A DNA stretch of 64,000 bases. Source: Streptomyces glomeratus (GTDB lineage: Bacteria; Actinomycetota; Actinomycetes; Streptomycetales; Streptomycetaceae). Within the stretch, counting starts at the first letter, position 1; each line of letters opens with the position of its first letter. Position numbers and translations under genes: made by a program. Positions 8,155-15,705 of the stretch are shown here, one piece after another. Location: NCBI RefSeq assembly GCF_021462825.1, contig NZ_JAKEEB010000002.1, forward strand, positions 310,001-374,000, written 5' to 3'. The notes beneath the pieces were generated by a model. That model ran no database searches. It was not told the origin of the DNA and was given only the letters and a program-made list of their open reading frames with translations.

Positions 8155-9188
8155 AGCAGAACCCCTCCTATCAGCGAGCTGCACAGGACCGCGACGACGG
8201 TCGTCGCGGCGGAGAAACGGGCCGCGAAGGCCCGGCCGAACGTGCCCGCCTGAAGCGCGATCAGCTTCAGGTCGACCATCGGCCCGACGACCATGAACGC
8301 CAGCCGCGCGGTCGGCGAGAACCCGCTCAGCGAGGCGGCCACGAACGCGTCGGCCTCGGAGCACACCGCGAGAACGATGGCGAGCCCGGCCAGGAAGAGC
8401 ACCGACAGCCAGGGGGAGCCGGAGAAGGTGTCGAGCACGGAGCGCGGCACGGCCACGTTGAAGGTGGCCGCCGCCATGGCCCCGACCACCAGGAAGCCGC
8501 CCGCGTGCAGGAAATCGTGCTGGAAGCCGAGCCGGAACTCCGTCCAGCGGCTGTTTCCCGGCTGGTGTCCGGTGTGCCGCACGGCCGGCCTCAGCCATTC
8601 CTCGCGGCCCAGCCAGAGCCAGAGCCAGCCCATCACGGCGGCGGTGGCCAGCGAGGCGAGCAGCCGGGCCAGCACCATGGCGGGGCTGCCGGGGAAGGCG
8701 ACCGCGGTCGCCGTCAGGACGACCGGGTTGATGGCGGGGGCCGACAGCAGAAACGTGAAGGCGGCGGCCGGAGTCACCCCACGGCGGATCAGGCTGTTCG
8801 CGACCGGCACCGACGCACACTCACAGCCGGGGAGCACGGCACCGGCGACACCGGCGACCGGGACGGCGAGCACGGGCCGGCGGGGCAGCACCCTGCTGAA
8901 CACCCGTGCCGGCACGAACGCGTTGATCGCGCCGGACAGGGCGGTGCCGAGCAGCAGAAAGGGCAAAGCCTGCACGACGATGGCGAGGCAGACGGTCCGC
9001 CAGGCCTGCATGGCCGGCTCGTCCAGCCACCGCACGAGGAGGAGCAGCACGGGACCGGCGAGGACGGCCGGCCCGAACAGAAGCGGCCAGGGCAACGGCC
9101 GCCGGCCGCCCGCGGGGCCGTCGGCGGTCGCCGCGGGGACCGCGACGCCCGGCTCCGCCTCCGCGGCCCGTGTGTCTGTCTTCTGCAT
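8151..9188 (-). CDS. ArsP/DUF318-type permease
   Basis: 345 residues, about eight membrane helices. Diagnostic features are LPGCECASVPVANSLIRRGVTP with a Cys-x-Cys pair, SAPAINPVVL, the late VCSEADAFVAASL and the MVDLKLIAL segment. This family includes organoarsenical exporters (ArsP) and permeases in metal-starvation operons. The start is the ATG at 9188 (MQKTDTRAA) with GGGG upstream; the frame is open for 69 more codons but without family similarity. Coupled by GTGA to the TIGR03943 partner. A 17-bp near-palindrome lies 19 bp upstream of the start and may be an operator. Confidence 0.9.
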   Translation of the reverse strand: MQKTDTRAAEAEPGVAVPAATADGPAGGRRPLPWPLLFGPAVLAGPVLLLLVRWLDEPAMQAWRTVCLAIVVQALPFLLLGTALSGAINAFVPARVFSRVLPRRPVLAVPVAGVAGAVLPGCECASVPVANSLIRRGVTPAAAFTFLLSAPAINPVVLTATAVAFPGSPAMVLARLLASLATAAVMGWLWLWLGREEWLRPAVRHTGHQPGNSRWTEFRLGFQHDFLHAGGFLVVGAMAAATFNVAVPRSVLDTFSGSPWLSVLFLAGLAIVLAVCSEADAFVAASLSGFSPTARLAFMVVGPMVDLKLIALQAGTFGRAFAARFSAATTVVAVLCSSLIGGVLL

Positions 9189-9206
9189 GCCGACCCCGAA
9201 TGTGCG

Positions 9207-9223
9207 ATGTCCGGATCGAACAT
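9207..9223. promoter_or_regulatory. Candidate operator of the permease operon
   Basis: 17-bp near-palindrome ATGTCCGGATCGAACAT with six of eight pairs matched, centred 27 bp upstream of the permease ATG. It could be a metal-regulator site, but it does not fit the A/T-rich Zur or Fur consensus. Confidence 0.35.
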
Positions 9224-9407
9224 ACCGGGTCCCGAGCCACACCCCCGCACCGCCACGCCTCCTCGTGTTCGCGGCGGGATCCGGCGGCGCGGGGCCCGTC
9301 CGGTGTGACGGCCCCCACAGTGCGAGGGCGCGGATTTTGCCTGTCGAAAAGGTTCCGGGCCCCGTTCGCGCGCGTATCCCTGGGCGTTCGAACAATCAGG
9401 AGGTGCC

Positions 9408-10151
9408 ATGCGCATTTCACGGAACGCGGCGGGAACCCTCTTTGTGGCGGGGGCCCTCACGCTGACGCTGACGGCTCTCGTCTATCCCTCGATGCTGGGC
9501 GTGCAGACCGTGTCGAGTGCCCCCTCGCGTGTGATCGCCAACACCTCGTGGGGACCGCTGACCGACGCGGACCGCGACTTCGTCGTCAAGGTGCGGGCCG
9601 CCGGTCTGTGGGAGTTCCCCTCCGGGGAACTGGCCGTGAAAAAGGGCACGATCCCGGCCGTGCGCACCGCCGGACAGCACCTGATCAACGGACACTCCAA
9701 CCTCGACGACACCTGCCGGAAGGTGGCCACGCAGCTGGGCATCACGCTGCCGAACCAGCCGAGCCCGCAGCAGCAGGGCTTCGTGGCCACGCTGACCTCG
9801 GACCAGGGCAAGCAGTTCGACCAGGACCTGGCGAACATCCTGCGCGTGACGCACGGCCAGATCTTCCCGGTCATCGCCAACATCCGGGCCACCACGAAGA
9901 ACACGCTGGTCCGCCAGCTGGCCGACCAGGCGAACGACACCGTTCTGGACCACATCACGGTGATGGAGCAGACGGGCCTGGTGAACTTCGACTCCGTGCT
10001 GTTCCAGGAGACGACGCCGCCGAAGCTCCCGAAGAGCAGCATGACCCCACCGGCCCCCGCGCCCGGTGAGCCCACGGTCATCCTCTCCCCGCCCCCGGGC
10101 TTCACCCCGCCGCCGTCGACCACCCCGTCCCCGGCCCCGACGACGGGCTGA
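9408..10151 (+). CDS. DUF4142 domain secreted or membrane-anchored protein
   Basis: 247 residues. N-terminal hydrophobic segment (TLFVAGALTLTLTALVYP, residues 10-27) acts as signal or anchor. The DUF4142 domain, a ferritin-like helical bundle, spans about residues 45-195 (TDADRDFVVKVRAAGLWEFPSGELAVKK, RTAGQHLINGHSNLDDTCR, HITVMEQTGLV). The last ~40 residues are proline-rich with no structure expected. AGGAGG sits 6 nt before the ATG. Divergent from the permease operon and ends at a strong hairpin. Function of the family is not established. Confidence 0.9.
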   Translation: MRISRNAAGTLFVAGALTLTLTALVYPSMLGVQTVSSAPSRVIANTSWGPLTDADRDFVVKVRAAGLWEFPSGELAVKKGTIPAVRTAGQHLINGHSNLDDTCRKVATQLGITLPNQPSPQQQGFVATLTSDQGKQFDQDLANILRVTHGQIFPVIANIRATTKNTLVRQLADQANDTVLDHITVMEQTGLVNFDSVLFQETTPPKLPKSSMTPPAPAPGEPTVILSPPPGFTPPPSTTPSPAPTTG

Positions 10152-10163
10152 CCTCAGGGACTC

Positions 10164-10191
10164 CCGACGGCCCGGACACCCGGGCCGTCGG
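10164..10191 (+). terminator. Terminator after the DUF4142 gene
   Basis: Perfect 12-bp stem CCGACGGCCCGG / CCGGGCCGTCGG with a 4-nt loop, 12 nt after the stop codon. Confidence 0.8.
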
Positions 10192-10224
10192 CTCTCCGGT
10201 TCTCCGGCTCTCGGGGCAAGAAGT

Positions 10225-10262
10225 GGGCCCGGCGCTCATCGGGGGAATTGAGCGCCGGGCCC
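10225..10262 (-). terminator. Terminator for the small membrane protein gene
   Basis: Perfect 14-bp inverted repeat GGGCCCGGCGCTCA / TGAGCGCCGGGCCC with a 10-nt loop. It lies 31 bp beyond the stop of the minus-strand small gene at 10294 and so faces the DUF4142 terminator; it may act in both directions. Confidence 0.7.
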
Positions 10263-10293
10263 GTGGAGGATGGTCAAAGGGACGCCGGAGGCG

Positions 10294-10446
10294 TCATGTG
10301 CGGGTGCGCGAGGTACGGCGCCGGGTGGCGACCGCGATGCCCGCCCCGGCCGCCACGAAGGCCGTGACACCCGCCGCGAACGGCAGAGCGTCGCCGCCTG
10401 CCGTCCCGAGCAGGCGGCGTACGGTGACGCCTTGCGCACTGGACAT
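10294..10446 (-). CDS. Hypothetical 50-residue single-helix membrane protein
   Basis: Small protein starting MSSAQGVTVRRLLG, with one hydrophobic helix (ALPFAAGVTAFVAAGAGIAVA) and a basic tail RRRTSRTRT. The ATG at 10446 is chosen because GGGGGA is 4-5 nt upstream; the open frame continues 36 codons further without a ribosome site. A strong hairpin follows. The basic tail after the helix suggests N-out, C-in topology. Not recognised as a known family. Confidence 0.5.
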   Translation of the reverse strand: MSSAQGVTVRRLLGTAGGDALPFAAGVTAFVAAGAGIAVATRRRTSRTRT

Positions 10447-10881
10447 GCGTTCCCCCAGCTTCGTGGGCTCCGGCCCGGACCAGGGAAGCGGGCAGCGCGA
10501 AACCGCCGGGACCGTGGCCGGGAAAGAGTGGTCGAAGAAAAACACCGGGCTCACTGGTTACTTGAGCCACATTTCGAGCACATAGTCGATCACCCCGCTC
10601 TGGCTGTCAACCTCGTTGAAACAGCGACGAGTTCGTCGACCCGTCACGTTTCGGCCACATCGGGAACGAGACCATCCGGTCTTGTGGTGACGGCCGCCAC
10701 CCTCGAACCGCGGCCCGAGCACATGACTCCATACGGGTGACTTCCGGACTCGGCCGGTGAGTTTGGGAACTTCTTTACCTTTACGGTCGGTTCAACGGGC
10801 AGCGGGGCGGCGCACGGCGCGAGCGGGCGTCGGCCGGTGCGGACGGACGACGAAGGCGATCAGTGAAGGAGCGGCACCGGC
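10447..10881. other. Gene-free gap with the Spo0M promoter region
   Basis: 435 bp between the small membrane gene and spo0M. I see no credible coding frame. GGGAAC at 10765-10770 and GTC at 10786-10788, 15 bp apart, resemble an ECF sigma promoter about 95 bp upstream of the Spo0M start. A short AGACC/GGTCT inverted repeat lies near 10670. Confidence 0.4.
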
Positions 10882-11937
10882 ATGGTGTTCAAACGGCTGC
10901 TGGGGGCGATCGGTGTGACAGGCCCCTCGGTGGACACGGTCCTGGGCGATGGCGCGGCACAGCCCGGCGGGGCGCTGACCGGGCAGGTGCATCTGCGTGG
11001 CGGCGGTTCGGCGGTGGAGATCGAGCACATCGGGCTCGAGCTGGTCGCGCGCGTGGAGGCGGAGCACGAGGGGGGCCAGAGCGAGGGGGCGATCCCCTTC
11101 GCGCGGTTCACGGTCGGCGGTGGATTCCGGGTCGGCGAGGAGGAGCAGCGCAGCGTCCCGTTCAGCGTGACCCTGCCGTGGGAGACACCGGTCACCGAGC
11201 TGTACGGGCAGCGACTGGGCATCGTCCTCGGCGTGCGCACGGAGCTGGCGGTGGCCGGCGCCAGGGACAAGGGCGACCTGGACCAGCTGGCGGTGCGCCC
11301 GCTGCCGGTCCAGGAGGCGGTGCTGGAGGCCCTCGGGCAGCTCGGCTTCGGCTTCCGCTCGGCCGACCTGGAGTACGGCCGCATCGCCGGCACCGGACAG
11401 CAGCTTCCCTTCTACCAGGAGATCGAGCTGACCCCGGCCCCGCGGTACGCGCACATGGTGAGCGAGGTCGAGCTGACCTTCCTCGCCTCCGCTGAGGGCG
11501 TGGAGATCGTCCTCGAGGCCGACAGGCGCGGCGGCCCGTTCTCCTCGGGCCACGACACCCTGGCCCGCTTCACGGTCCACCACCACGAGGTCCACACCCG
11601 CGACTGGAACGCGGAAGTCGACGGCTGGGTCGGACAGTTGGTGCAACACCGGGCCGCCTACGGAGCGCAGACGCCGTACGCGGCCCACACCCCCCACACC
11701 GGCGACCACGGCGGGCACCACGCAAGCCACTACGGCGACCACCACGCAAGCCACTACGGCGGGCACCACGGCGACCATCACGGCGGGCACCGCTCCGGAC
11801 CCGGCATCGGCACGGCGGTCGCCGCGGGTGCGGCGGGGCTGGCGGTCGGGGTCGTCGGCGGGATGGTGGCGGCCGAAGTGGTGGACGAGATCGGGGACTT
11901 CTTCGAGGGAGAGGAGGACGAGGGCGGGGAGGGCTGA
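10882..11937 (+). CDS. Sporulation control protein Spo0M
   Basis: 351 residues. Arrestin-like Spo0M domain from the start (MVFKRLLGAIGVTGPSVDTVLG) to about residue 250, with GGALTGQVHLRGG and FSVTLPWETPVTELYG. The next ~45 residues are a His/Gly/Asp repeat region with units such as HHASHYG and GDHHGGH, followed by a glycine-zipper hydrophobic stretch (TAVAAGAAGLAVGVVGGMVAAE) and an acidic end. Such a tail could bind metal or insert in membranes. GAAGGAG lies upstream of the ATG. Spo0M homologues influence sporulation in Bacillus; the role here is inferred only. Confidence 0.92.
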   Translation: MVFKRLLGAIGVTGPSVDTVLGDGAAQPGGALTGQVHLRGGGSAVEIEHIGLELVARVEAEHEGGQSEGAIPFARFTVGGGFRVGEEEQRSVPFSVTLPWETPVTELYGQRLGIVLGVRTELAVAGARDKGDLDQLAVRPLPVQEAVLEALGQLGFGFRSADLEYGRIAGTGQQLPFYQEIELTPAPRYAHMVSEVELTFLASAEGVEIVLEADRRGGPFSSGHDTLARFTVHHHEVHTRDWNAEVDGWVGQLVQHRAAYGAQTPYAAHTPHTGDHGGHHASHYGDHHASHYGGHHGDHHGGHRSGPGIGTAVAAGAAGLAVGVVGGMVAAEVVDEIGDFFEGEEDEGGEG

Positions 11938-11963
11938 CCCGTCCGCCACGCCCCCACGGCACC

Positions 11964-11984
11964 CGGGGAGTTGCTCACTCCCCG
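11964..11984. terminator. Short convergent terminator hairpin
   Basis: 8-bp perfect stem CGGGGAGT / ACTCCCCG with a 5-nt loop between spo0M and the convergent hydrolase. It overlaps the hydrolase stop codon. Confidence 0.45.
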
Positions 11985-12748
11985 AGGAAGGCGTCGATCA
12001 GGGCGAACGTGGCCTCCGGCTGTTCGATGTGGGGCAGATGACCCGCCTCGGCGACGGACTGGAAGCGGCCGTCACCGAACGCGGCGGCGTAGGCCGCGCC
12101 GTACCCGGGCGTGACGATGCGGTCGCTCTCGCCCCACAGCACCAGCGCGGGGATCCGGACGCGCCCCAGGCGGCCCAGCAGCTTCGGGTCGTGCATGTAC
12201 GGGTCGCCCGCGACGGTGCGCAGCGCCGCCATGTCGGCCTTGCGCCGGGCGAGTTGCGCGGCCGGGACTTCTGCCGGGTCGACGTAGAAGCGCTCGGAGT
12301 CGTGGTAGGCGTACTCGGCGACGCCGCGGGCGTCGAGGGCGAAGAAGTCCCGGATCGGTTCGCCCTCGACCGCGACTCCGACGGCGTCGATCAGTACCAG
12401 CCGGCCGAGGAGCCCCGCCTGGTCGCGGACGGCCATCTCGGCGGCGATCCAGCCGCCGAGCGAGGAGCCCACGACCAGTACGTCGCGCAGCCCCCGGTCG
12501 TGGAGGAGGTGCAGATAGGCCAGGGCGAGATCGTCGACGCCGGTGAACCGGTCGGGACGGGGTGTGCCGTTCCAGCCGGGATGGGTGGGGGTGACGACGT
12601 GCGCGGTGCGTGCCAGGTGGGCGGCGAGTCCGGTGACGGTGTCCGGCCCTCCACCGCCGTGCAGGAGCAGCACCGGGCGCCCGGTCCCCGATTCGGCGAG
12701 GGTGAGGCCCGGTTCGGACCGGACGGCGTGCGTGTGGGATGCAGTCAT
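11975..12748 (-). CDS. Alpha/beta hydrolase
   Basis: 257 residues. Oxyanion segment LLLHGGGGPDT (about 30-40), nucleophile elbow GSSLGG (about 96-101), acid in LWGESDRIVTPGY, and catalytic histidine in AEAGHLPHIEQPE. The closest common pattern is meta-cleavage-product hydrolase or epoxide hydrolase/haloperoxidase-like. Divergent from a MarR regulator across a 62-bp gap holding a perfect inverted repeat, so it is probably repressed by MarR and induced by its substrate. Substrate unknown. Confidence 0.92.
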   Translation of the reverse strand: MTASHTHAVRSEPGLTLAESGTGRPVLLLHGGGGPDTVTGLAAHLARTAHVVTPTHPGWNGTPRPDRFTGVDDLALAYLHLLHDRGLRDVLVVGSSLGGWIAAEMAVRDQAGLLGRLVLIDAVGVAVEGEPIRDFFALDARGVAEYAYHDSERFYVDPAEVPAAQLARRKADMAALRTVAGDPYMHDPKLLGRLGRVRIPALVLWGESDRIVTPGYGAAYAAAFGDGRFQSVAEAGHLPHIEQPEATFALIDAFLGE

Positions 12749-12758
12749 GCCCCGAGAC

Positions 12759-12792
12759 TAACTAAGCATCTTTATATAAGCAAGCTTAGTTA
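12759..12792. promoter_or_regulatory. Inverted repeat, likely MarR operator
   Basis: Perfect 9-bp arms TAACTAAGC (12759-12767) and GCTTAGTTA (12784-12792), centres 25 bp apart. An A/T-rich near-palindrome CTTTATATAAG lies between them. The repeat fills the gap between the divergent hydrolase and MarR starts, ending 18 bp before the MarR ATG. Confidence 0.65.
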
Positions 12793-12798
12793 CAGTGC

Positions 12799-12804
12799 TA
12801 CCCT
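12799..12804 (+). promoter_or_regulatory. -10 element TACCCT of a probable leaderless MarR transcript
   Basis: TACCCT ends 6 nt before the ATG at 12811, leaving no room for a ribosome binding site. The same TACCCTGGCCCC block precedes the GTG of the M20 amidohydrolase at 19789. Confidence 0.5.
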
Positions 12805-12810
12805 GGCCCC

Positions 12811-13233
12811 ATGGCCCCTGAACTGCAGTCCCTCGGAAGAGCCGTCAAACAAGCCCAGTACCGTCAGCACCGGGCCCTCGACGGCCGGCTCGCCGGTGTC
12901 GGGACGACGCTCGCGCAGTGGGACGCGCTGCGTGCGATCAGCCGTTCCCCCGGGGCGCACGCGCGGTCCCTGGCGGCGGCGACGTTCCAGAGCGAGCAGG
13001 CGTTCGGCACGCTGGCCGGCCGGCTGGTGGCCCAGGGCCTGGTCGAACGGCGGCCGGGACAGGGCCGCCGTATCGAGCACCACCTCACACCGGCCGGGGA
13101 GGAGATCCTGAAAGCGGGGCACCGGATCGCCGACGAGGTTCTGGCCGAGTGCTTCGCGCCGCTGTCCGAGGCCGAACGGACGACCCTGCTCGGCCTGCTG
13201 CACCGGCTCACGGAGGAGCGGCCCGAGGACTAG
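12811..13233 (+). CDS. MarR family transcriptional regulator
   Basis: 140 residues, normal MarR length. Winged helix around residues 45-105: ALRAISRSPGAHARSLAAATFQSEQAFGTLAGRLVAQGLVERRPGQGRRIEHHLTPAG shows helix-turn-helix, wing and the usual LT.AG end. N- and C-terminal helices form the dimer interface. It probably binds the inverted repeat in the divergent promoter and controls itself and the neighbouring alpha/beta hydrolase. Probably translated from a leaderless mRNA. The effector is unknown. Confidence 0.93.
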   Translation: MAPELQSLGRAVKQAQYRQHRALDGRLAGVGTTLAQWDALRAISRSPGAHARSLAAATFQSEQAFGTLAGRLVAQGLVERRPGQGRRIEHHLTPAGEEILKAGHRIADEVLAECFAPLSEAERTTLLGLLHRLTEERPED

Positions 13234-13964
13234 CCGGAGCCGCCTGTTCCAGTGCTGCCGTGCCGGGAGGACACCACCGAGGGGTTGCCCGCGGCGCCCC
13301 CGGACCCGCCGTCGTCCGGTGGCGGCGTCCGCCCCGGCACCGGCGTGCCCCGGCCGTCCTCGACGACGACCACATCCCCCACGCTCAAGCGCTCGTACAC
13401 CCACTTGGCGTCCTCGACACCCAGTCCGATCCAGCCGTTCGTCGTGTCGTAGTTGCCGGGCGCCTTGCTGTCGTAGGTCAGACCGCCGAGAAAGGTGCTC
13501 GTGCCGTCGTCCGCGCTCAGTTCGACCACCCAGGGGACCTTGACGCTGTAACTGCCCTTGAAACCCACGGCCTTGCCCGGCTGCGTCATGATCTCCCGTC
13601 GGGCGGTGACCGTCATCCGGCCCGTCGGGGTGCGGGTGTCGAACGTGCCCGCGGACACGCGCAGTACGCGGTCACCGATGACGAGAACCCGCCGGGCCAG
13701 GTACACCGTGGCGGAGGGCGCGGCATGCGTGCTCGGTGTGCCGGTCGAGGCCGGGGAAGGCCTCTCGTGCGGACCGGGACCGGTGAGGTTGAGCAGCAGC
13801 GCGACACCGAGGGCGGCCACGGCGGACACACCGGCTGCCGCGACGGCCGCACGGCGACGGCGGCGTACGCCCGCCCGCCGGCGGACCTCCGCGCCGGGCA
13901 CGCGGGGCGGCATCTGCCCGGACTCGGCCAGTTCGCGCAGCCCGGTGGTGAGGTCATCGGACAC
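13230..13964 (-). CDS. Anti-sigma-like membrane protein with degenerate YkuD (L,D-transpeptidase) domain
   Basis: 244 residues: a ~38-residue cytoplasmic N-terminus ending in a basic RRRR stretch, one membrane helix (about 39-60), a Pro/Ser/Thr linker, and an outer domain from about residue 88 to 205 that aligns with YkuD L,D-transpeptidases (TPTGRMTVT; VEDAKWVYERLSVGDVVVV). The catalytic His-Gly-Cys is replaced: the family SHGC reads TNGW (about 175-178), and the upstream active-site histidine is also missing. It should therefore be enzymatically dead and may sense a peptidoglycan or a ligand. GTG start overlaps the sigma factor stop by 11 nt, the usual layout of a sigma/anti-sigma pair. No zinc-binding anti-sigma motif is seen. 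Confidence 0.8.
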   Translation of the reverse strand: MSDDLTTGLRELAESGQMPPRVPGAEVRRRAGVRRRRRAAVAAAGVSAVAALGVALLLNLTGPGPHERPSPASTGTPSTHAAPSATVYLARRVLVIGDRVLRVSAGTFDTRTPTGRMTVTARREIMTQPGKAVGFKGSYSVKVPWVVELSADDGTSTFLGGLTYDSKAPGNYDTTNGWIGLGVEDAKWVYERLSVGDVVVVEDGRGTPVPGRTPPPDDGGSGGAAGNPSVVSSRHGSTGTGGSG

Positions 13965-14457
13965 GGTCGTCCTCCCTCTCCCCGTCGACGGTGGCCATTT
14001 CCCGCGCCAGTGCCGCCCGGCCCCGGGACAGCCGCGCCTTGACCGTGCCCACCGGAGCACCGGTTTCGGAGGCTACCTGCTCCACACTCAGGTCGCACAG
14101 ATGGTGCAGAACCAGGGCCATCCGCTGCGCCTCGGGCAGTTTGCGCAGAGCGGCCACGAGCGCGGTCCGCTCGGGATCCGGACCGGGCGTGTGCTCCGGG
14201 GGCGGAGTACGCCGCACCAGTTCCAGCCAGCGTCGCGTCCGCCGCCAGCGGCTGACCGCGAGCCGCATCGCCACGGTGCGTATCCAGGCTTCGGGCGCGC
14301 CCTCGGCGAGGAACTCCCGCCGCCGGTCCCAGGCGCGGACGAACGCCTCCTGCACGACGTCCTGCGCCTCTCCGTGGTCCCCGGTGAACGCATAGAGCTG
14401 GCCGGTCAGCCGGGGAAAGGCGGCGGCGTAGAAAGCATCGAACTCTTCCTCGGTCAT
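13954..14457 (-). CDS. ECF RNA polymerase sigma factor (SigE-like family)
   Basis: 167 residues, short ECF type. Region 2 covers about residues 10-75 (FPRLTGQLYAFTGDHGEAQDVVQEAFVRAWDRR, MRLAVSRWRR). Region 4 covers about 105-155 (LPEAQRMALVLHHLCDLSVEQVASETGAPVGTVKARLSRGRAAL). It directs RNA polymerase to a small regulon, probably including its own locus. The start at 14457 is confirmed by homology; it is overlapped by the stop codon of an 8-codon mini-ORF (ATGA). Its 3' end overlaps the anti-sigma-like gene. The nearest likely target is the divergent L,D-transpeptidase. Confidence 0.93.
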   Translation of the reverse strand: MTEEEFDAFYAAAFPRLTGQLYAFTGDHGEAQDVVQEAFVRAWDRRREFLAEGAPEAWIRTVAMRLAVSRWRRTRRWLELVRRTPPPEHTPGPDPERTALVAALRKLPEAQRMALVLHHLCDLSVEQVASETGAPVGTVKARLSRGRAALAREMATVDGEREDDRVR

Positions 14458-14505
14458 GCCCCCGCCCCGTGCTCGCTCATGGCCCCGCCCCGTGCTCGCT
14501 CATGG
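14455..14505 (-). repeat. 23-bp tandem duplication forming two mini-ORFs before the ECF sigma gene
   Basis: Two identical 23-bp units (14460-14482 and 14483-14505). On the minus strand each holds an ATG and encodes 8 residues, MSEHGAGP and MSEHGAGA, ending in TGA. Each stop overlaps the next ATG in ATGA, so first mini-ORF, second mini-ORF and sigma gene are linked start to stop. Each unit also carries GGGGCGGGG, which could serve as the ribosome site for the next start. Confidence 0.75.
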
Positions 14506-14616
14506 CCCGTCACGGGGGTCTTCCGAACTCCCGGGCCTCCCGTGCAACCCGCCCGGCTCCCCCGTGCGTACAGGTCCCGTACGCCGCACATCGAAACACA
14601 CCACAGGGGGAACAGG

Positions 14617-15570
14617 ATGACCACCAGAGCCAGGAGCCGGCGCCGAGCGTCCGCCCGGACGGCCGCGATCGCGTGCTCGCTGACAGCGCTCACGGCACTC
14701 GCGGCGCTCACGGGCTGCGCCCGGACGCAGGTACCCGCCACGGACACCGGGGCCGCAGCGGCCGGCCGGCCGAACGCGACGGCGACGGCCACCGCCCGGC
14801 CGAAGCCCGCGCCCGAGCCGCTGAAGAAGCTGGCCGGCGCACACATCAACATCGCCGAAGGGCAGACGGTCGGCGTCGGCATGCCGGTGTCCGTCACCTT
14901 CGGCCACCCCGTACCCCGCGCGGAACGCGCCGATGTCGAAAGGCAGTTGAAAGTCGTCGCCACGGTCGAGGGCTCCTGGAGCTGGGTCGCGGATCGCAAT
15001 CTCTCCGACGGACGGCGCGTGGACTTCCGTCCCCGTACCTACTGGAAACCCGGCACGCAGGTCACCGTGCACGCCGGCTCCGGCATCACCCGGCACTTCA
15101 CCGTCGGCCGCTCCCTCGTCGCCACGGTGGACGTGCGCACGCACACCATGAGGATCGTCAAGGACGGCACGGCGCGGACCGTGCCGATCACCGCAGGCGC
15201 ACCCGGCATGGACACCTGGAACGGCACCATGGTCGTCTCCGACAAGGCGCCCAGGGTCTACATGGACTCGCGGACGGTCGGCTACGGCGACGCCTACGCG
15301 GGCTACTACGCCTACGCCGTCCACCTCACCGCCTCGGGCACCTACCTCCACCAGAACCCGAAGGCGGACACGTACGCCGGCCGCCGCAACGTCACCCACG
15401 GCTGCGTGGGTCTGGCCACGGACGGCACGGCGAAACGGTTCTACGACGAGGTCGTACCCGGGGACGTGGTGCGGGTGGTCGGCTCGAGGGAGACCGTCGC
15501 GCCGGGCAACGGCTACGGCGACTGGAACGTCGGCTGGGCCGACTGGCGGGCCGGTAGCGCCCTCGCGTGA
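14617..15570 (+). CDS. L,D-transpeptidase lipoprotein
   Basis: 317 residues. Twin-basic N-terminus, hydrophobic stretch and lipobox LTGC with Cys34 mark it as a lipoprotein. A Thr/Ala/Pro linker is followed by an Ig-like domain (about 70-160, GMPVSVTFGHPVP) and a YkuD catalytic domain (about 165-295) with HGCVGL, His261 and Cys263 intact. It forms 3-3 crosslinks in peptidoglycan, or anchors proteins, on the outer face of the membrane. AGGGGG precedes the ATG. Divergent from the ECF sigma / pseudo-transpeptidase pair, whose dead domain has the same fold. Confidence 0.93.
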   Translation: MTTRARSRRRASARTAAIACSLTALTALAALTGCARTQVPATDTGAAAAGRPNATATATARPKPAPEPLKKLAGAHINIAEGQTVGVGMPVSVTFGHPVPRAERADVERQLKVVATVEGSWSWVADRNLSDGRRVDFRPRTYWKPGTQVTVHAGSGITRHFTVGRSLVATVDVRTHTMRIVKDGTARTVPITAGAPGMDTWNGTMVVSDKAPRVYMDSRTVGYGDAYAGYYAYAVHLTASGTYLHQNPKADTYAGRRNVTHGCVGLATDGTAKRFYDEVVPGDVVRVVGSRETVAPGNGYGDWNVGWADWRAGSALA

Positions 15571-15705
15571 ATCGAACGCCGGCCTGCGGTCAAGGCCGTT
15601 CGGCGTGACGCTCCTTGCCCGGACGCCTCCGACCGGCAGCGCGGCCCGGCCCACGACCACTCCGGGCGAGCCCGCGCTGTCGGTGGCGGCTGAGAGGCTG
15701 GACGG

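Noticed and set aside
15572..15608. Imperfect hairpin after the L,D-transpeptidase
   Set aside because: The stem has a 3-nt bulge and weak pairing; not listed as terminator.
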